Assembly: GCF_035818635.1 (NCBI RefSeq)
Contig: NZ_JAYLLH010000005.1
Span: forward strand, 1 to 64,000
DNA from: Mesobacterium_A hydrothermale
GTDB lineage: Bacteria > Pseudomonadota > Alphaproteobacteria > Rhodobacterales > Rhodobacteraceae
Direction of reading: 5' to 3'
DNA length: 64,000 nucleotides
Shown: positions 1 through 15,000 of the stretch, in pieces
How the letters are laid out: each line of letters begins with the position of its first letter
Numbering within the stretch: the stretch's first letter is position 1
The notes under the pieces: generated by a model
The model's input: only the letters and a program-made list of their open reading frames with translations
What the model was told of the DNA's origin: nothing
The model's database searches: none
Position numbers and translations under genes: made by a program

Positions 1-74
1 CATCAGCATGACTCGCACGGCCAGCACCAAATGGGAATCCCAATTCGGACTCGTTTGTCGCGATCAATCCACTA

Positions 75-3000
75 GTGAATGCGGTCGGTTCGGAAACCGA
101 CGACCTGCTGCGCGGCACACCGGGGGACGAGGATTACCGCGCCGGTCTGGGCAACGATCTGATCATTGATGGCCGCGGGCAGGACGTCTTTACGTTCGAA
201 CTGGGCGATGGACAGGACCGGATCACCACATCCGGTGCGGCGGACGGGTTTGGTGTGATTGCCTTTGGCCCGGGCATCGCGCTGGAAGGCGTAACCGCGA
301 AGCGCGACGCCGATGGCAACATCATTCTGCTGATCGCCGGGTCAGAGGACCGGTTGACGTTGATCGACCCACAAGCTGACCCCGATGCAATTGTCGGTAC
401 GCTGCGGTTTGCCGATGGCCGGGAACGGTCGATCGCCGCGATGGCTGCCGCGATCCCCGCCACCGACAGCGACGATCATGTCATCGTCGCGTCTGGTCCG
501 CTGGTGCAAAGCGGACCAGAGCCGGGGGCGAACCTGTTCGGACTGGCGGGCAACGACTGGCTGGAAAGCGGGCGCGGTGCAGATGTTCTGGATGGCGGGA
601 TCGGCAACGATCTGTTGCAGGGCCATTCCGGCGGCGACACCTATACGTTTGAGCGCGGCGACGGACAGGACACCATCGCCGATGTCGAACAGCGTGACGC
701 CGCTGCCATCGACGTGCTGCGCTTCGGCGCGGGGATTGCGCCGGGTGAAATCGAGGTGCTTTCAACCGGGCCGCTGGATCTGGTGATCGCGATCGCGGGC
801 ACATCGGACCGGATCACGATTCGTGACATGTTCGCCAATGTCGGCCGCGACGGGCGGATCGAACGGTTCGAATTCGCCGATGGCACCACGCTGACGCTGG
901 ACCAGATCCTTGCGCTGGCGGCCACCGGCACCGACGGCGACGACCTGATCGACCTTGGCGATGAGCGTGGCTTTACAACCGTGGTACGGGGCGGTGCGGG
1001 CAATGACACGCTGGACGGCGGGCGCGGCGACACCACCTATGTCCTCAATCCAGGCGACGGGCAGGACGTGGTCGAGGAAGGCAACTGGATTTCGACCACC
1101 GACACCGTTCGGTTTGGCGCCGGTCTGTCCAAGGCCGACATGGTGGCGGTGCGGCAGGGCGACGATCTGTTGATCCGCTTTGTCGGATCATCCGACCGCT
1201 TGCTGGTGCGCGATCAATACGGGTTCACGTCCCCCCCGGTCGAAGTCTTCGCCTTTGAATCGGAAACGTCGCTGTCGGCGGAAGAGATCACTGCGCTGCT
1301 GATCGACGAGGCCGCGGCACAGCGCCTGATGTATCCCAGCGTGGCGGACACCGACCCGTTCACTGACCCGGTCTTTGCCCGCGCCCATGGCGATGCCCCC
1401 ACCGGCGGCGGTGGCGACACCGAAACCGGCGCGGCGGCGCAGCCGCGCCGGTTCGTGGCGCAACCGGGCGTGGTCGACACGTTCGGTACCTTCGTGCCGT
1501 TGGTCGATGATGGCGCCGGGCTGATCACGATTGCCGGGTTCGAACCGGGCGATCTGGGGGACGTGCTGGATATCCGCCTGGCGACCGGTCTTGCAGGCGA
1601 AATTGTCGCCCGCCAGGAAGGCGCTGACATCTATGTCTATTTCGTCGACGCAGGCCAGACCGATCTTGACGCTGCGCGGCGGCTGTTCCGGTTGGAAGGC
1701 GTCGCGCTGACCGATCTGAGCGGCGGGAATTTCAACGGTGCGCCCTTTGCCACCACGGCGCCGCAAACCCTGACCGGCGATGCCACGGCCGAAGGTCTGA
1801 CCGGCGGTTGGGGCGATGACACCGTCCGCGCAGAGAGTGGCGACGACACGGTCACCGGGGCACAGGGCAACGATCTGCTGTCGGGGCAGGCGGGGAACGA
1901 CAGCTATATTCTTGGCCCAGGTTTTGGCGACGATACGATTTCCGAAGACGGGCCGAATTACACCTCGCCCGCCGACAAGGTGGTGTTTGCCGCAGGGCTG
2001 ACGCTGGCCGATCTTCAGGTCACCGCCGAGGGGGGCGACCTGATCTTGACATTCGCCAACACAGGCGATCGGTTGCGCATCGCCAGCACGATGACGAACG
2101 ACCGCTACCGCGTTGAAACTGTCGAATTCGCCGATGGCACGATTCTGAGCCATGCGGAATTGGTCGCGCTCGCGCTGGCGCCCGGCGAGGGCGACCAGGA
2201 CTTGCAAGGCAGCTACAACGCGGAATCGATCAGCGGCGCAGGGGGAAATGACACGCTGACCGGGCGGGGTGGCGACGATACGTTGACCGGTGGCACGGGC
2301 AACGATCTGCTGCGCGGCCAAAGCCAGAACGACACCTATCTGTTCGCACCGGGTTTTGGCGACGACACGATTTTCGAAGACGGGCCGAACTACAACTCTG
2401 CCGCGGATGTGATTGTTCTGGGTGCCGGGTATGTGCCCGGCGATCTGCGCGTGGTGGCCGACGGCGCCGATCTTGTGCTTCGGTTCGCGGGGACCGAGGA
2501 CCGCATCCGCATCCAGAACACCCTGACCAACGACCGCTACCGGGTCGAGACCCTGCGTTTCGACGACGGGACCGAACTGCGCCACGCCGAGCTTGCAGCA
2601 ATGGCGTGGCAACCGCTGCCGACCGATCAGCGCATGGACGGCAGCTACGACGCCGAGGCACTTGCCACCGGAGGCGGCAATGACACCGTTTACGCCAGGG
2701 GGGGCGATGACACCCTGACCGGCGGATCCGGGAACGATTTCCTGGCAGGGCAGTTCGGGAATGACACGTATGTCTTCGACGCGGGTTTCGGCCAAGATAC
2801 GATTGCCGATGATGGCCCGAACTATGCCTCTCCCGCGGACCGGGTCGTGTTCGGTCCCGGGCTTGAACGTGGCGACTTGTGGGTGGTGGCCGACGGCAAC
2901 GACCTGATCCTTGGTTTTTCCGGAAGGTCGGACAGCCTGCGGCTGCAATCGACGCTTGGCAACGACCGCTACCGGATTGAAACCGTTGCTTTCGACGATG

Positions 3001-6000
3001 GCACCGAGCTGAGCCATGCCGAACTGGTCACATTGGCGCTTGTCGCCGGGGATGGCGACGATGACCTGTCCGGGTCTTTCGATGCAGAATCGCTGTCCGG
3101 CGGTGCCGGAAATGACACGCTGCGCGGACAGGGTGGCAACGATACGCTGTCTGGCGGGTTGGGGAACGATTTCCTGGAAGGCGGCTGGAACGACGACAGC
3201 TATCTGTTCGAGGCCGGTTTCGGGCACGATACGTTGTCTGACAACGCGCCCAGTTATGCGTCTGGCGCCGACGAGATTGTCTTTGGCGCGGGCCTGTCGC
3301 TGGACGATCTGCAAGCGCGTGCCGTGAGTGACGGGATCGAGCTGCGGTTTGGCGCCGGTGAAGACCGCTTGCTGATCGCCAATGGCCTGTTGAGTGACCG
3401 GTATTTCATTGAAACGTTGCGTTTTGACGATGGCCGCACCCTGTCGCGGGCCGATCTTCTGACAAGGCTTGCGACGGGGACAGCGGGTGATGACAGCCTG
3501 GCGGGCGATGATGCGGCGAATGCCATCGATGCGCTGGCGGGCAACGATACCGTTCAGGGCAATGGCGGCGACGATACGATCACCGGGGGGGCGGGCGCGG
3601 ATTCAATTGCCGGTGGGGCACAGGCCGACGACCTTGGCGGCGATGCGGGCGACGACACGATCCTGGGGGATACGGGCAATGATACGCTGTCGGGCGGCGC
3701 CGGTTTCGACCGTATCGAAGGTGGCAGCAACGACGACAGCCTGATGGGCGGTGACGGCAACGATACGCTGGACGGGGGCGATCATTCCGACACGCTTGAG
3801 GGGGGCGCGGGCAATGACTGGCTGACGGGTGGCGCGCGCGACGATACCTATCGCTTTGGCCTTGGGTTCGGGCATGACGTGATCGACGAAAAGGTCGGGT
3901 CGTCGTTCTTGTCGGGCACGGATGCGGTTGTCTTTGACGCGACGATCACAGTCGCCGATGTCACGGTTTACCTGGACGGTGACGATCTTGTCCTGACCGT
4001 TGCAGGTGGGGATCGGCTGCGCATTCTTGGCACCGTGGCCGGGGGCGAAAAGCGGGTCGAATCCGTGACGTTCGTCGCCGATGGCACAAGCTGGACGCAT
4101 GATGCGATGATGGCGGCCGCACAGCCCTGGCCCGGGGCCGAGGGGCTGGTGCAGCAGGGCGATCCGGCGACCAACGTTTTGGCCGGTGGCGCAGGTGACG
4201 ACCAGCTACTGGGCCTGCGCCAGACCGCCAGCCTGATGCAGGGCGCGGGCGGCAACGACACCCTGACCGGTGGACAGGGTGGCGAAACGCTGGACGGCGG
4301 CAATGGCAACGATCTTTTGCAAGGGCGCGACGGCAACGACACCTATCGCTTTGGCGCGGGCTTTGGTCAGGACACGATCGACGACGGCGGCAGCAACGCA
4401 ACCGGTGTCAACGTTGATCGCGTTGTGTTCGACGCATCCATTGCCGTTTCCGATGTCACGATCGAACGCGCCGGTCCGGACGAAGCGGACCTGTTGTTGA
4501 AATTCGCCAGCGGCGACCGCCTGACCGTTGTTGGCGGCAACCTTGCGGCGCCTGCGACCGGCGGCATTGATGACGTGCTGTTCGATGACGGCACTGTCTG
4601 GACGCTGGCGCAACTGCAGGCGATGGCCGGTGCACCAAACCCGCAAGGCCAGCAAATCCTTGCCCCGACCGATCCGGTTGACGACACGCTGACGGGCGAC
4701 GTCGGCGACGATTACCTGAGCGGCCTGTTGGGCGATGATACCCTGCGCGGCGGGGCCGGGAACGATTATCTGCAGGGCGGTGATGGCAACGACGTGCTGG
4801 ACGGCGGCAGTGGCAACGATACGCTTAGCGGTGGCGCCGGGGTCGATACCTATCGATTTGCCGCCGGGTTCGGACGCGACTTCCTGTCTGGTGAATATGA
4901 CGACGCCGGCCTTGGGCCCAGCGTTCTGGTGTTCGATCCATCGCTTGCACCCGCGGACCTGCTGGTCTTCGTCGACCCCAACGGCAGGCTTCATCTGAAT
5001 TTTGCCGGAACCGATGACTGGATCGAACTTGCGGGTCTGGGGACCGGCGGCGAAGGTGCCAACCCCATCGCCTTCGTGGCACGGTTCGAAGCCGATGGAT
5101 CGACCCTGTCGCAGGCCGATCTGCAAGCCCGGGCGACAGCGGTTCCCGCAGGGCAAACGGTCTGGGGCGATATTGCCGATGACGCGTTGACCGGTACAGG
5201 GCGGGGTCCGGTGCTGCACGGGCTGGGCGGCAACGACACGCTCACTGCGCAGGGGCCGCACGCCGATCTGCAAGGCGGGCCGGGCGACGATCTGTTGATC
5301 GCTGGCGCGGGGCGCAGCACGCTGGACGGCGGCGACGGCTCTGACACTTTCCGCGTTGCCGGTGCGTTCGACCAGGTGCGGGTTTTCTCTGACTACGGTG
5401 TCACCGCGGGCGAGGTCGACATCCTTGACCTGCCTGACTTGTTGCCCACCGATGTGATCGCCGAGTACGATTCCCTGTCTACCGCGCAGCTTGCCCGTGT
5501 CGGCGGTGAAGGGCGTATTCTGCTCAGCTCACTTGCGGTCAGCGAAATCCGGTTCTCCAACAGCACGGTCTGGAGCTGGGATGACTTTGTTGCGCTGGCC
5601 GATGCCGCGACCCAGCGCGGCGTTTCGGTATCGGGCGGGGACAATGCCGGGCTGATCTCTGGCTCGGGCTTTGATGATTATCTTTACGGCTATTCCGGCG
5701 CCGAAAGTATCCTGGGCCTTGCCGGATCGGATTCGATCCATGGCGGATTGGGGGATGACACGATCACGGGCGGTGCTGGTCATGACAGCATTGACGGCGG
5801 GCGCGGCAACGACCTGATGCAGTTCGGTGCGGGCTTTGGTCACGATGTTGTCCGGCTGAGTTTCTATGACACCGACCAGGATGTGATCGCTTTTGGCGCA
5901 GGCATCGCGCCGGGCGATATCAGTGTCACGGAACTGATCGGCGGGGACTTGTTGCTGACGACCACAGGGGGCGACAGCCTGCGTCTGTCCGGTGTCGCGG

Positions 6001-9000
6001 TGCGAACACCGATTTCCGAGGTCCGCTTCGACGATGGCACCACCTGGACATGGGATGACCTTCGGGCGCTGGTGTCCACGACCGTTGCCGTGCAGCGCGG
6101 CACCGCCGTCGACGACATATTGACAGGCAGCGCGGGCGGCGACGATATCGAGGCCGGTTTCGGCAATGACACGATCGATGCGGGCGCGGGCGACGACTAT
6201 GTCGATGGTGGCGACGGCGCGGACGAGATTGCCGGCGGCCGGGGCGACGACTATCTGACCGACTACGCCGGCGGCGCGACCTTCCGTTTTGCCGCAGGGT
6301 TCGGCCAGGACACGGTTGACGCGCTTCTGGACGGCGCGCCGGTCAATGTCGTGTTCGATGCACCGCTCTTGTCCTCTGATCTTTATGTCGAAACGCCCTA
6401 TCCGGACGGCCCGCTGATCCTGCGCTTTGCCGGGACAGAAGACCGGGTCCAGATCGAAGCCTGGGTCGGAACGTCGGAAGCCTATGGCGTGACAGAGGTG
6501 CGCTTTGCCGATGGCACCACCTTTTCGCAAGATGATCTGCGCCGGATGGCGGTCGTTCCCGACAGCGTCGAGTTGGAGGGCGATCCGGCGATCCTGCCAC
6601 CCGGCGGACCGGGCGACGATCTGCTGACCGGAAGCGCGCGGCGCAACCTGCTGCAAGGCGGGGCCGGCAACGACACCCTGGACGATCAGACAGGCGACGA
6701 CACGCTGGACGGCGGTCCGGGCGACGACTTGTTGCGCAATGGCAATGGCGATGACCTTTTCCTGTTCTCGGCGGGCTTCGGGCAGGACGTGATCACCTAT
6801 GAGGCCTTCGCCTTCGATCAGGACGTGATCCGGTTCGATGGCACGATCCTGCCGGCATCGGTGCAGGCCGAGCTTTGGGACAATGACCTGTCGTTGCGCA
6901 TCGACGGCAGTGGCGACCGCATCCTGATCGAACGCGGTGCCAGCCGTCAGGTCTTTGCCGAGGTGCAGTTCGCCGATGGCACGGTCTGGACCCGCGATGA
7001 CGTTCTGGCGCGCGCTGCGGCCCGCTCAGGCGTGGTGATCGACAGTGTGGATCGCGCGGAAACCCTGACCGGTACCGCCCTGCCCGATCTGTTGGACGGC
7101 ATGCAGGGCGATGACCGGATCAGCGGGCTGGGCGACGATGACACGCTGATTGCGGGCTCCGGCCACGACACGCTGACCGGCGGCACGGGCGACGACGATC
7201 TGCGCGATGACGGCGGCGATGATACCTATGTCTTTGCCGCTGGCGACGGGGCCGACACGATTACCGATCTGGCCGGCACCGACGTTCTGCAACTGGGTGC
7301 CGGGATTGCGCCGGGGGATGTGTCGGTCGACCGACTGGGCGCGGACGACCTGCTGCTGAGGGTCGGTGCCGACCGCATCGTGATCCGCGGCGGGATGGAG
7401 GCCGGACAGGCGATCGAAAGCGTCACCTTCGCCGATGGCACGATCTGGACCCACGCCACGCTGCGGGCCATGGCGCTGGCCACCGGGGACGGCAACGACG
7501 CGGTCACCGGCACCGGCTTTGGCGAAACCATTGCCGGACAGGGCGGCGATGACACCCTTGACGGCGCCGGCGGCAACGACAGCCTTCTGGGCGGCACCGG
7601 GTCGGACCAGCTGAGCGGCGGAGAGGGCAACGATACCCTGTCGGGCGGGGCCGGGCGCGATCTGCTGGACGGTGGGCCGGGGGACGACACCTATCGCTTT
7701 GGCACCGGCGACGGCAACGTGATCATCACCGATGGCGACGGTGCCAACGTGCTGGACCTCTCTGCCGGGATCCTGCCGGGCGATGTTGTGGTCAGCGCGC
7801 TGGGCGACGACATCCACCTGCGGCTTGGCGCGACAGAGGATCGCGTGATCCTGCGTGACGCCATGATCGGCACCGTGGTCGACGTTGTTCGGTTTGATGG
7901 CGGCACCCTTTGGGGTCCCGCGGAACTGTTGGCCATGGCGCAGGCCGGTTCTGGCGACGTGTCCGGCACCGACAGCGATGACACGCTTGCCGGCAGCGCC
8001 GCGAACGACCGGATCGACGCCATGGACGGGGCTGACCTGATCGAGGCCGGCAGCGGTGATGACACCGTCGAAGGCGGCGCGGGCAACGATACCGTCAGCG
8101 GCGGACCGGGCCGCGATCTTCTGAACGATGCGTCGGGTGACGATCAGTACCGTTTTGGCCTTGGCGACGGAGAGGTGCGGATCGCCGACCTGTCGGGCAC
8201 CGACGCCATCGCGCTGGGCACCGGCATCGCGCCCGAGGACGTGGCGGTGTCGCAAATGCCGGATGGCAGCCTGCTGCTGCGCATATCTGGCACGGAGGAT
8301 CGGATTGTCATCGACAGCGCGCTGGGCGATGCCAACCGTGCGATCGAGGTGCTGCGCTTTGCCGATGGCCGGGAATGGACCTGGGCGCAGATGCTGGCCG
8401 CCAGCCAGAAGGGCAGCGATGCGGATCAGGCGTTCCTTGGGACGGATGCCGATGAGACGCTGGCCGGTCAGGCCGGCGATGACACCATCGGTGGTCAGGG
8501 GGGCGCGGATGATATTTTCGGCGGGGCCGGGTCCGACGATCTGTCGGGCGGCGACGGCAACGATACGCTGGACGGCGGCACCGGGTCCGACGCGCTGGCC
8601 GGTGGCGCCGGCGATGATCTGTATCGGTTCGGCCATGGCTTTGGTCAGGACACGATCACCGATACCCAGGGCATGGACCGTGTCGCGCTGGGTGCCGGGA
8701 TCACCCTGTCCGACATTCGCGTCAGCCGCAGCGGTGACGACCTGATCCTGCGCCTGTTCGGGACCCAGGATCGGCTGACCATCGCCGATGCGCTGGCCGG
8801 TGGCACCGTGACCCGCGTGTTGTTCGACGACGGGTCCGAACTTGACGCGCAGGGTCTGCGCGCGCTGGCGACGGCGGGCACGGCGGGGGACGACAGTTAC
8901 CAGGGCACCGCCGACGAAGACCTGTTGATCGGTCTGGGTGGCAACGACAGCCTGTCGGGTTTGGGCGGGGCCGACGATCTGCGTGGCGGCGCAGGGGACG

Positions 9001-12000
9001 ACAGCCTGGATGGCGGCGACGGGGCCGACAGTCTGGATGGTGGGCCGGGCGATGATACCAGCAGCGGGGGTCCGGGCGGCGACACCTACCTGTTCACCGC
9101 GGGTGACGGGCTGTTGCGGATCGACGATCAGGGCGATGCGGCGGATGACGACGTTCTGTCGATCGCGGGTTACGGGCTTGATGCGCTGCGTTTCTCGCAG
9201 ACCGGGGCCGACGGGGCCGACCTGACGATCCGCTTTGCCGGCAGCGCCGACCGGATCACCGTGGCCGGGGCCTTTGCGGGCGATGCGGGCAAGATCGAGC
9301 GCCTTCGGCTGAGCGACAGCGGTGCCGCGCTCAGCTTCGAGGACATCACCGCCCGCGTCCGCCCCGACCGGGGGGTCGACGGCGCGGTGATCTATGGCGA
9401 TGCCACGGCACAGAGCCTGACCGGCACGGCGCAGGCCGACTATTTCGAAGGTGGCGGCGGGGCCGATACGATCACCGGCGGTGACGGCGACGATGTCTTT
9501 GGCGACCTGCTGACCGATGACGCGCAGGACAGCCTGACCGGCGGGGCCGGGCGCGACACCTATCGCTATGTTCCGACGGCGGCGGTTGGCACCGGTATCG
9601 CCGTTGACGTGATCACCGATTTCACCCCGGGCGATGCGGGCGATATCCTGCGGCTGGCCAGCGCCACGCCCAACCCGTTTGCCAACGGCCGCCTGCAGAT
9701 CCAGCAGGACGGCGCAGATACGCAGATCATCCTGAACGCAGACGATGGCACGTCGCGGCCGATCCTGCGGCTGCTGGGTGTCGACGCGACCCAGCTGACC
9801 GCCGCGAATTTCGGCGGCGTCGCGGTCACTGCCGTCAGCACAGAGGTGCATGGCGACGACGATCCCAATACGCTGACCGGCGGGCCGCTGTCCGAAAAGG
9901 TGTTCGGCAACGGCGGGGCCGACACGATCACCGGCCTGGCGGGCGATGACAGCCTGGCCGGCGGCGCCGATGGCGACGTGATTGCGGGCGGCTATGGCAA
10001 TGATGCGCTGGCCGGCGAAGCGGGGAACGATGACCTGTCCGGCGGCGCGGGCAATGACACGCTGTCGGGGGGGCCGGGCGATGACACCCTGCGCGGCAGC
10101 GATGACGCGGCGCAATTCCCCGGTGATGACCTGTTCCACGGCGGGACCGGCAACGATCTGCTGATCGGCGGATCCGAAGATGACCTGTACCTTTACGGCG
10201 CCAACGACGGGCAGGACACGATCACCGACACGGGCGGCGTGGATGTCATAGAGTTCGAGGCCGGGATCCTGCCCGACCACGTCGCGGTCGTTTTGCTGGG
10301 GGACGATCTGGAGCTGCGCGTCACCACCGGCGACACGCGCATTCGCCTGACCGGCGCGGTGGCGGATCCGGTTGGCACCGATATCGACAGCGTGGTTTTT
10401 GCCGATGGCACGACGTGGGATCGGACCGACCTGCTGACCCGCGCGATGACGGCCACCGCGGGCGATGACGTGCTGCGCATCCTGACCGGGGACAGTCTGG
10501 GCGGGTTGGCGGGCAACGATGACCTGACCGGGACCGACGCGGCGGATACGCTGACCGGCGGCGCAGGCGACGACACGACACGCGGTGGCCTGGGCGACGA
10601 TACCTATGTCTTCAGTCTTGGGGGCGGCCAGGATCTGATCGACGACGCGGGCGGGCTGAGCACGCTGGTGCTTGGCGCGGGGATCCTGCCCGGTGATGTG
10701 GCCGTTGTTCCCGGCTTGCCGACGATCGTTCTGCAAATCCTTGGCACCGGGGATCGTATCGATACGGGGCTGACCCCCGATCCGGAGATGCCGCTGCAGG
10801 TGCAGTTCACCGATGTGACAACGGTCTGGCAGGCGTCGGACCTGCTGGCCATGGCACTGGCGACCACGGCGGGCGATGACGTGGTTCAGGGCTCTGACAG
10901 CAGCGAAACCGTGGACGGGCAGGCCGGTGACGACCGCTTGATGACCGCGGGCGGCGCCGATGATCTGCGCGGCGGAGCCGGTGTTGACCTGCTGGAAGGC
11001 GGATTGGGCGACGACACCTATCGCTTTGACCTGGGCGACGATCAGGACCGGATCGTCGATGCGGGTGGCGCGGATGTATTTATCCTTGGCCCCGGCATCA
11101 CGCCGGACGATATCCGTGTCGCACAATCCAGCGACGGATCGGCGATGATCCTGGCGATTGGCAGCGACGGCGACCGGGTGCGCATCGACAGCGCCCTGGG
11201 CGACGGACGGATCGAAACCGTGCGCTTCGACGATGGCAGCGCATGGCACATGGCCGATCTGATCGCGCGTGTGCCGACCGCGCTGGACGATTTCATCTAT
11301 GGCGACGAGGCCGACAATCCGCTGGCCGGCGGTCTGGGTGACGATCGTGTCAGCGGCGGTGCGGGCAACGACACCTATCGTTTCGCGGCAGGCGACGGGC
11401 GCGACATCCTGCGCGACCTGAGCACCTCTGCCGCCGATACGCTGATTGTTTCGGGCTATGCCGCGTCGGACCTGCGGTTCACCCGGCTGGGCACGACAAG
11501 CCCCGATCTGCGGATCACCTTTGCCGGCAGCCAAGATGACCAGATCATCATTGCCGACGGGCTGGCGACAAACGGGGCGGGCATCGAACGGCTGGTATTC
11601 GAGGACGACGGCACCGAACTGACGATCCCCGACATCCTGTCGCTGCTGGCCGACGGGCAGGTCAGCGACGATGACGATGTGATCTTTGGCACCGACGGGG
11701 CCGACGATCTGGATGGCGGTGCGGGTGACGACCTGCTGATCGGGCTGCGCGGCGACGACACGTTCCGCTTTGGTGCCGGGGGTGGGTCTGACCGGATCGA
11801 CGCCTTCGGCAGTGGCCAGAACCTTGTGATCCTGTCGGGACTGAACGTGGCCGATCTTGCCTCTGTCGCCCGTGCCGGCCCGGGCAGTGCCGATCTGGTC
11901 CTGTCCTTTACCGGCGGTGAACAGCTGACGCTGGTTGATGCACTGGGGTCCCTGAACGGGCTTTACGGGTCGCTGACCCTGCGCTTCGCCGATGGCACGC

Positions 12001-15000
12001 AATGGGCCCGGGGGGATATGCGGGCCGCGGCGCTTGACGGTGTGCGCACTGCCGGGGCCGATGTCATCGAAGGCTTCGACGGGGCCGATGCCTTTACCCT
12101 GACCGGCGGCGATGACACCGTCGAAGGCAAGGCCGGGTCTGACACCTACCGCTGGACGCCGGGGCTGGGCGAGGTCTGGATCAAGGATGGCGGCGCGGCG
12201 CTGGCCGATCTTGACGTTCTGTACCTGAGCGGTGTGCAGGTGGCCGATGTGTCGGTGTCGCGCCTGTTCCAGGGCAGCACGTCGGTCCGCTTCGAATTTG
12301 CCGGTCATCCCGTTGACGGGCTGACGGTGATGGATGTGCTGGCCGGCAACGCCACCTCGGTTGATCAGATCGTGTTCGACGACGGCACGATCTGGACGCC
12401 ACAAACCCTGCTTGAGCTTCTGGACAACAATGCGCCGGTGGCCACGGACGACGGGTTCTTTGCCGTTACTGCGGGTGAAGACCTGGTGATCGATCTTGCC
12501 GACATCCTCAGCAACGATTTCGACGCAGACGGCGATACGCTGCGCCTTGTGACGGTTGATGGCAGCCCCGACGGCAGTGCCACACTGCCCGGCGACGGCA
12601 CGTTGCGCTTTACCCCGGTCGACGGGTTCCTTGGGGCCACGACCATCGCCTATTCGATCACCGACGACCGCAACGCCTTTGGCGACGCGGTGATCAACGT
12701 CACCGTCCGCCCGCCCGCGCAGGTGCGCGACGACGACGGGTTCACGATGGACGAGGACGGCACGCTGACGATCCGGGTCGAGCGGCTGTTGTCGAACGAT
12801 GCCGATGGCGACCGGATGGTCGTCGGGCAGGTGTTCGATGCCGTGGGCGGTAGTGTTTCGTTGTCGTCCAACGGCGATATCAGCTTTACTGCCACGCCCG
12901 ATTTCAACGGCCCTGCCCAGTTCACCTATGCCGCCAACACGCTCGAAGGCGGGCGCGGAGAGGCAACGGTCTTTATCGACGTGATCCCGGTGAACGATGC
13001 GCCGGTGGCGGGGGACGATGGCGGGTTCACCGCACGGCAGGGCACGCCACTGATCGTTGCCGCCTCTACCCTGCTGAGCAATGACGGCGATATCGATGGC
13101 GATGCCCTGACATTGGCCGAGGTGTTCTCGACCCCCGACCTGTCCGTGGCGATTGATGCCGACGGCAATGTTGTCGCCACCCCCGCGCCGGGGTTCTTTG
13201 GACCTGCAACGTTCGAGTATCGCGTCGAGGACGCGGGCGGGCTGTCGGCAATCGCCACCGCAACGGTAGATGTGATCGCCGCCACCACGGGGACCGAAGC
13301 CCGCGACGACCGGTTCGACACCGACAGCAACGGCGATCCCTTGCTGGAAGACAACCCGGTCGTCATCGGGCTGGACCGGTTGTTGCTCAACGACAACGTC
13401 TCAGGCGACGTGACCCTTGCCGCCGTTTCGGGTGCGCAGAATGGTCGGGCAGTCCTTCTGGACAACCAGACCGTGCTGTTCACGCCGGACCAGAACTTTA
13501 ACGGGGACGGGCAGTTCAGCTATACCATCGACGATGCCAGGGGCGGGCGGTCCACCGCGACCGCGGTACTGAGTTTCGGCGCGGTGAATGACAGGCCCGT
13601 CGCCCGCGACGACAGTTTCCGCGATCCTGACAGCACGCATTTCCTGCGGGGTACGCAGGATCAGGCGCTGGAAATCGCCCTGCTTGACCTGTTGCAGAAC
13701 GACTATGACGTCGAAGGGTTCGGCATCACCTTTGAAAACGCCACCGGCCCGGTCCACGGGTCGATCCAGCAGACCGACGACAGTGTCATCTTTACCCCCG
13801 ATGCCGGATTCTGGGGGGAAACCACCTTTGGCTATTCGATCACCGATCCCGATGGCGCGGTCGACGGGGCGCAGGTCACGATCTATTTTGACCCGACCTC
13901 TGACGCGCCGCCGGTTGCCGTGTCCGACCAGGTGCTGGTGCCCGAAGACATCCCCGTCACGATCAAGCTGGACACGCTGCTGGCCAATGACAGCGACGTT
14001 GATGGCGAACCGCTGGAAATCATCGGCTGGCGCTACATCGACCCGCTGGCGGATTTCTTCAAGTTCGGCCCGGCGGCGGTCGGGTTCCTGAACGGCACGA
14101 TCGAGGAAGATGCCAACGGTGACTTCCTGTTCACGCCCTTCATCGACGCGACCCGGTCGTCAGGCATCGTTTACTCGGTGACGGACAACAACGACGGGGT
14201 TGTCGAAGGCTTCCTTGATATCGTGATCGTGCCGTCGAACGACGATCCGACCGTGGTCGAGGATCCGGGCTTTGTCACACCGCTGGACGTGCCGCTGGTT
14301 ATCCGGGTGTCGGACCTGCTGTTCAACGACTACGACATCGAACAGGCCGACACCGACGGCGATGGCACGATCGACCACGATCTTGACGACCCGGACCGCG
14401 CGCGCCCGACCTTCGTCGGGGTCGATGCGCTGTGGGATCCGGTTGAACTGGCGCAGGGCAACCGCGTGCCTCTGGGCGCGTTCGAGATTGTCGAGTTCCG
14501 GGGAGAAGAGTTCCTTGTCGCCCGCTTTGCATCCGGTTTCAGCGGTGATGTGACCATCGAATACCGCATCGCCGATGAAGAGGGACTGGAAGACACCGGG
14601 TTCGCCTATGCCACCGTTGCCGACTACTATGGACGCGAACTGAGCGGGACGCCGCAGGTGGACTACATCGAAGGCAACGCGCTGGACGAGGTGATCCACG
14701 GCTACAACCGTGACGACTGGATCGTTGCGCTGGGCGGCAACGATACGATCCAGACCGGGCTGGGCGCGGACTTCATCCAGGCCGGTGACGGCGATGACCT
14801 GATCGACGCGGGCGACGGCAACGACGATATCCGCGGCGGTGCGGGGTTCGATATCGTCACGTTCTTCGGGTCGAACACCGGGGTGCGCGCGGATCTGAAC
14901 ACGCTGATCGGGCAGGGCGGGTTTGCTGCCGGGGACCAGTATGTCGATATCGAAGGGTTCATCGGCACCGCGTACCAGGACACGCTGGGCGGGGACGACG

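Noticed and set aside
62..85. Short resemblance to a cloning-vector polylinker (CCACTAGTGAAT)
   Set aside because: Only about a dozen bases match and the flanks do not continue as vector sequence; chance is enough.
1910..3470. Regular repeats that might suggest a CRISPR-like or satellite array
   Set aside because: Period is 432 nt, in frame, and encodes RTX modules; no short identical direct repeats with unique spacers are present anywhere in the window.
7026..12404. Minus-strand open frame of about 1790 codons under the RTX region
   Set aside because: It mirrors the Asp/Gly-repeat coding strand, has no ribosome site or domain and gives a low-complexity Gln/Arg/Ile/Val/Ala-rich product; the plus strand has clear RTX motifs throughout.
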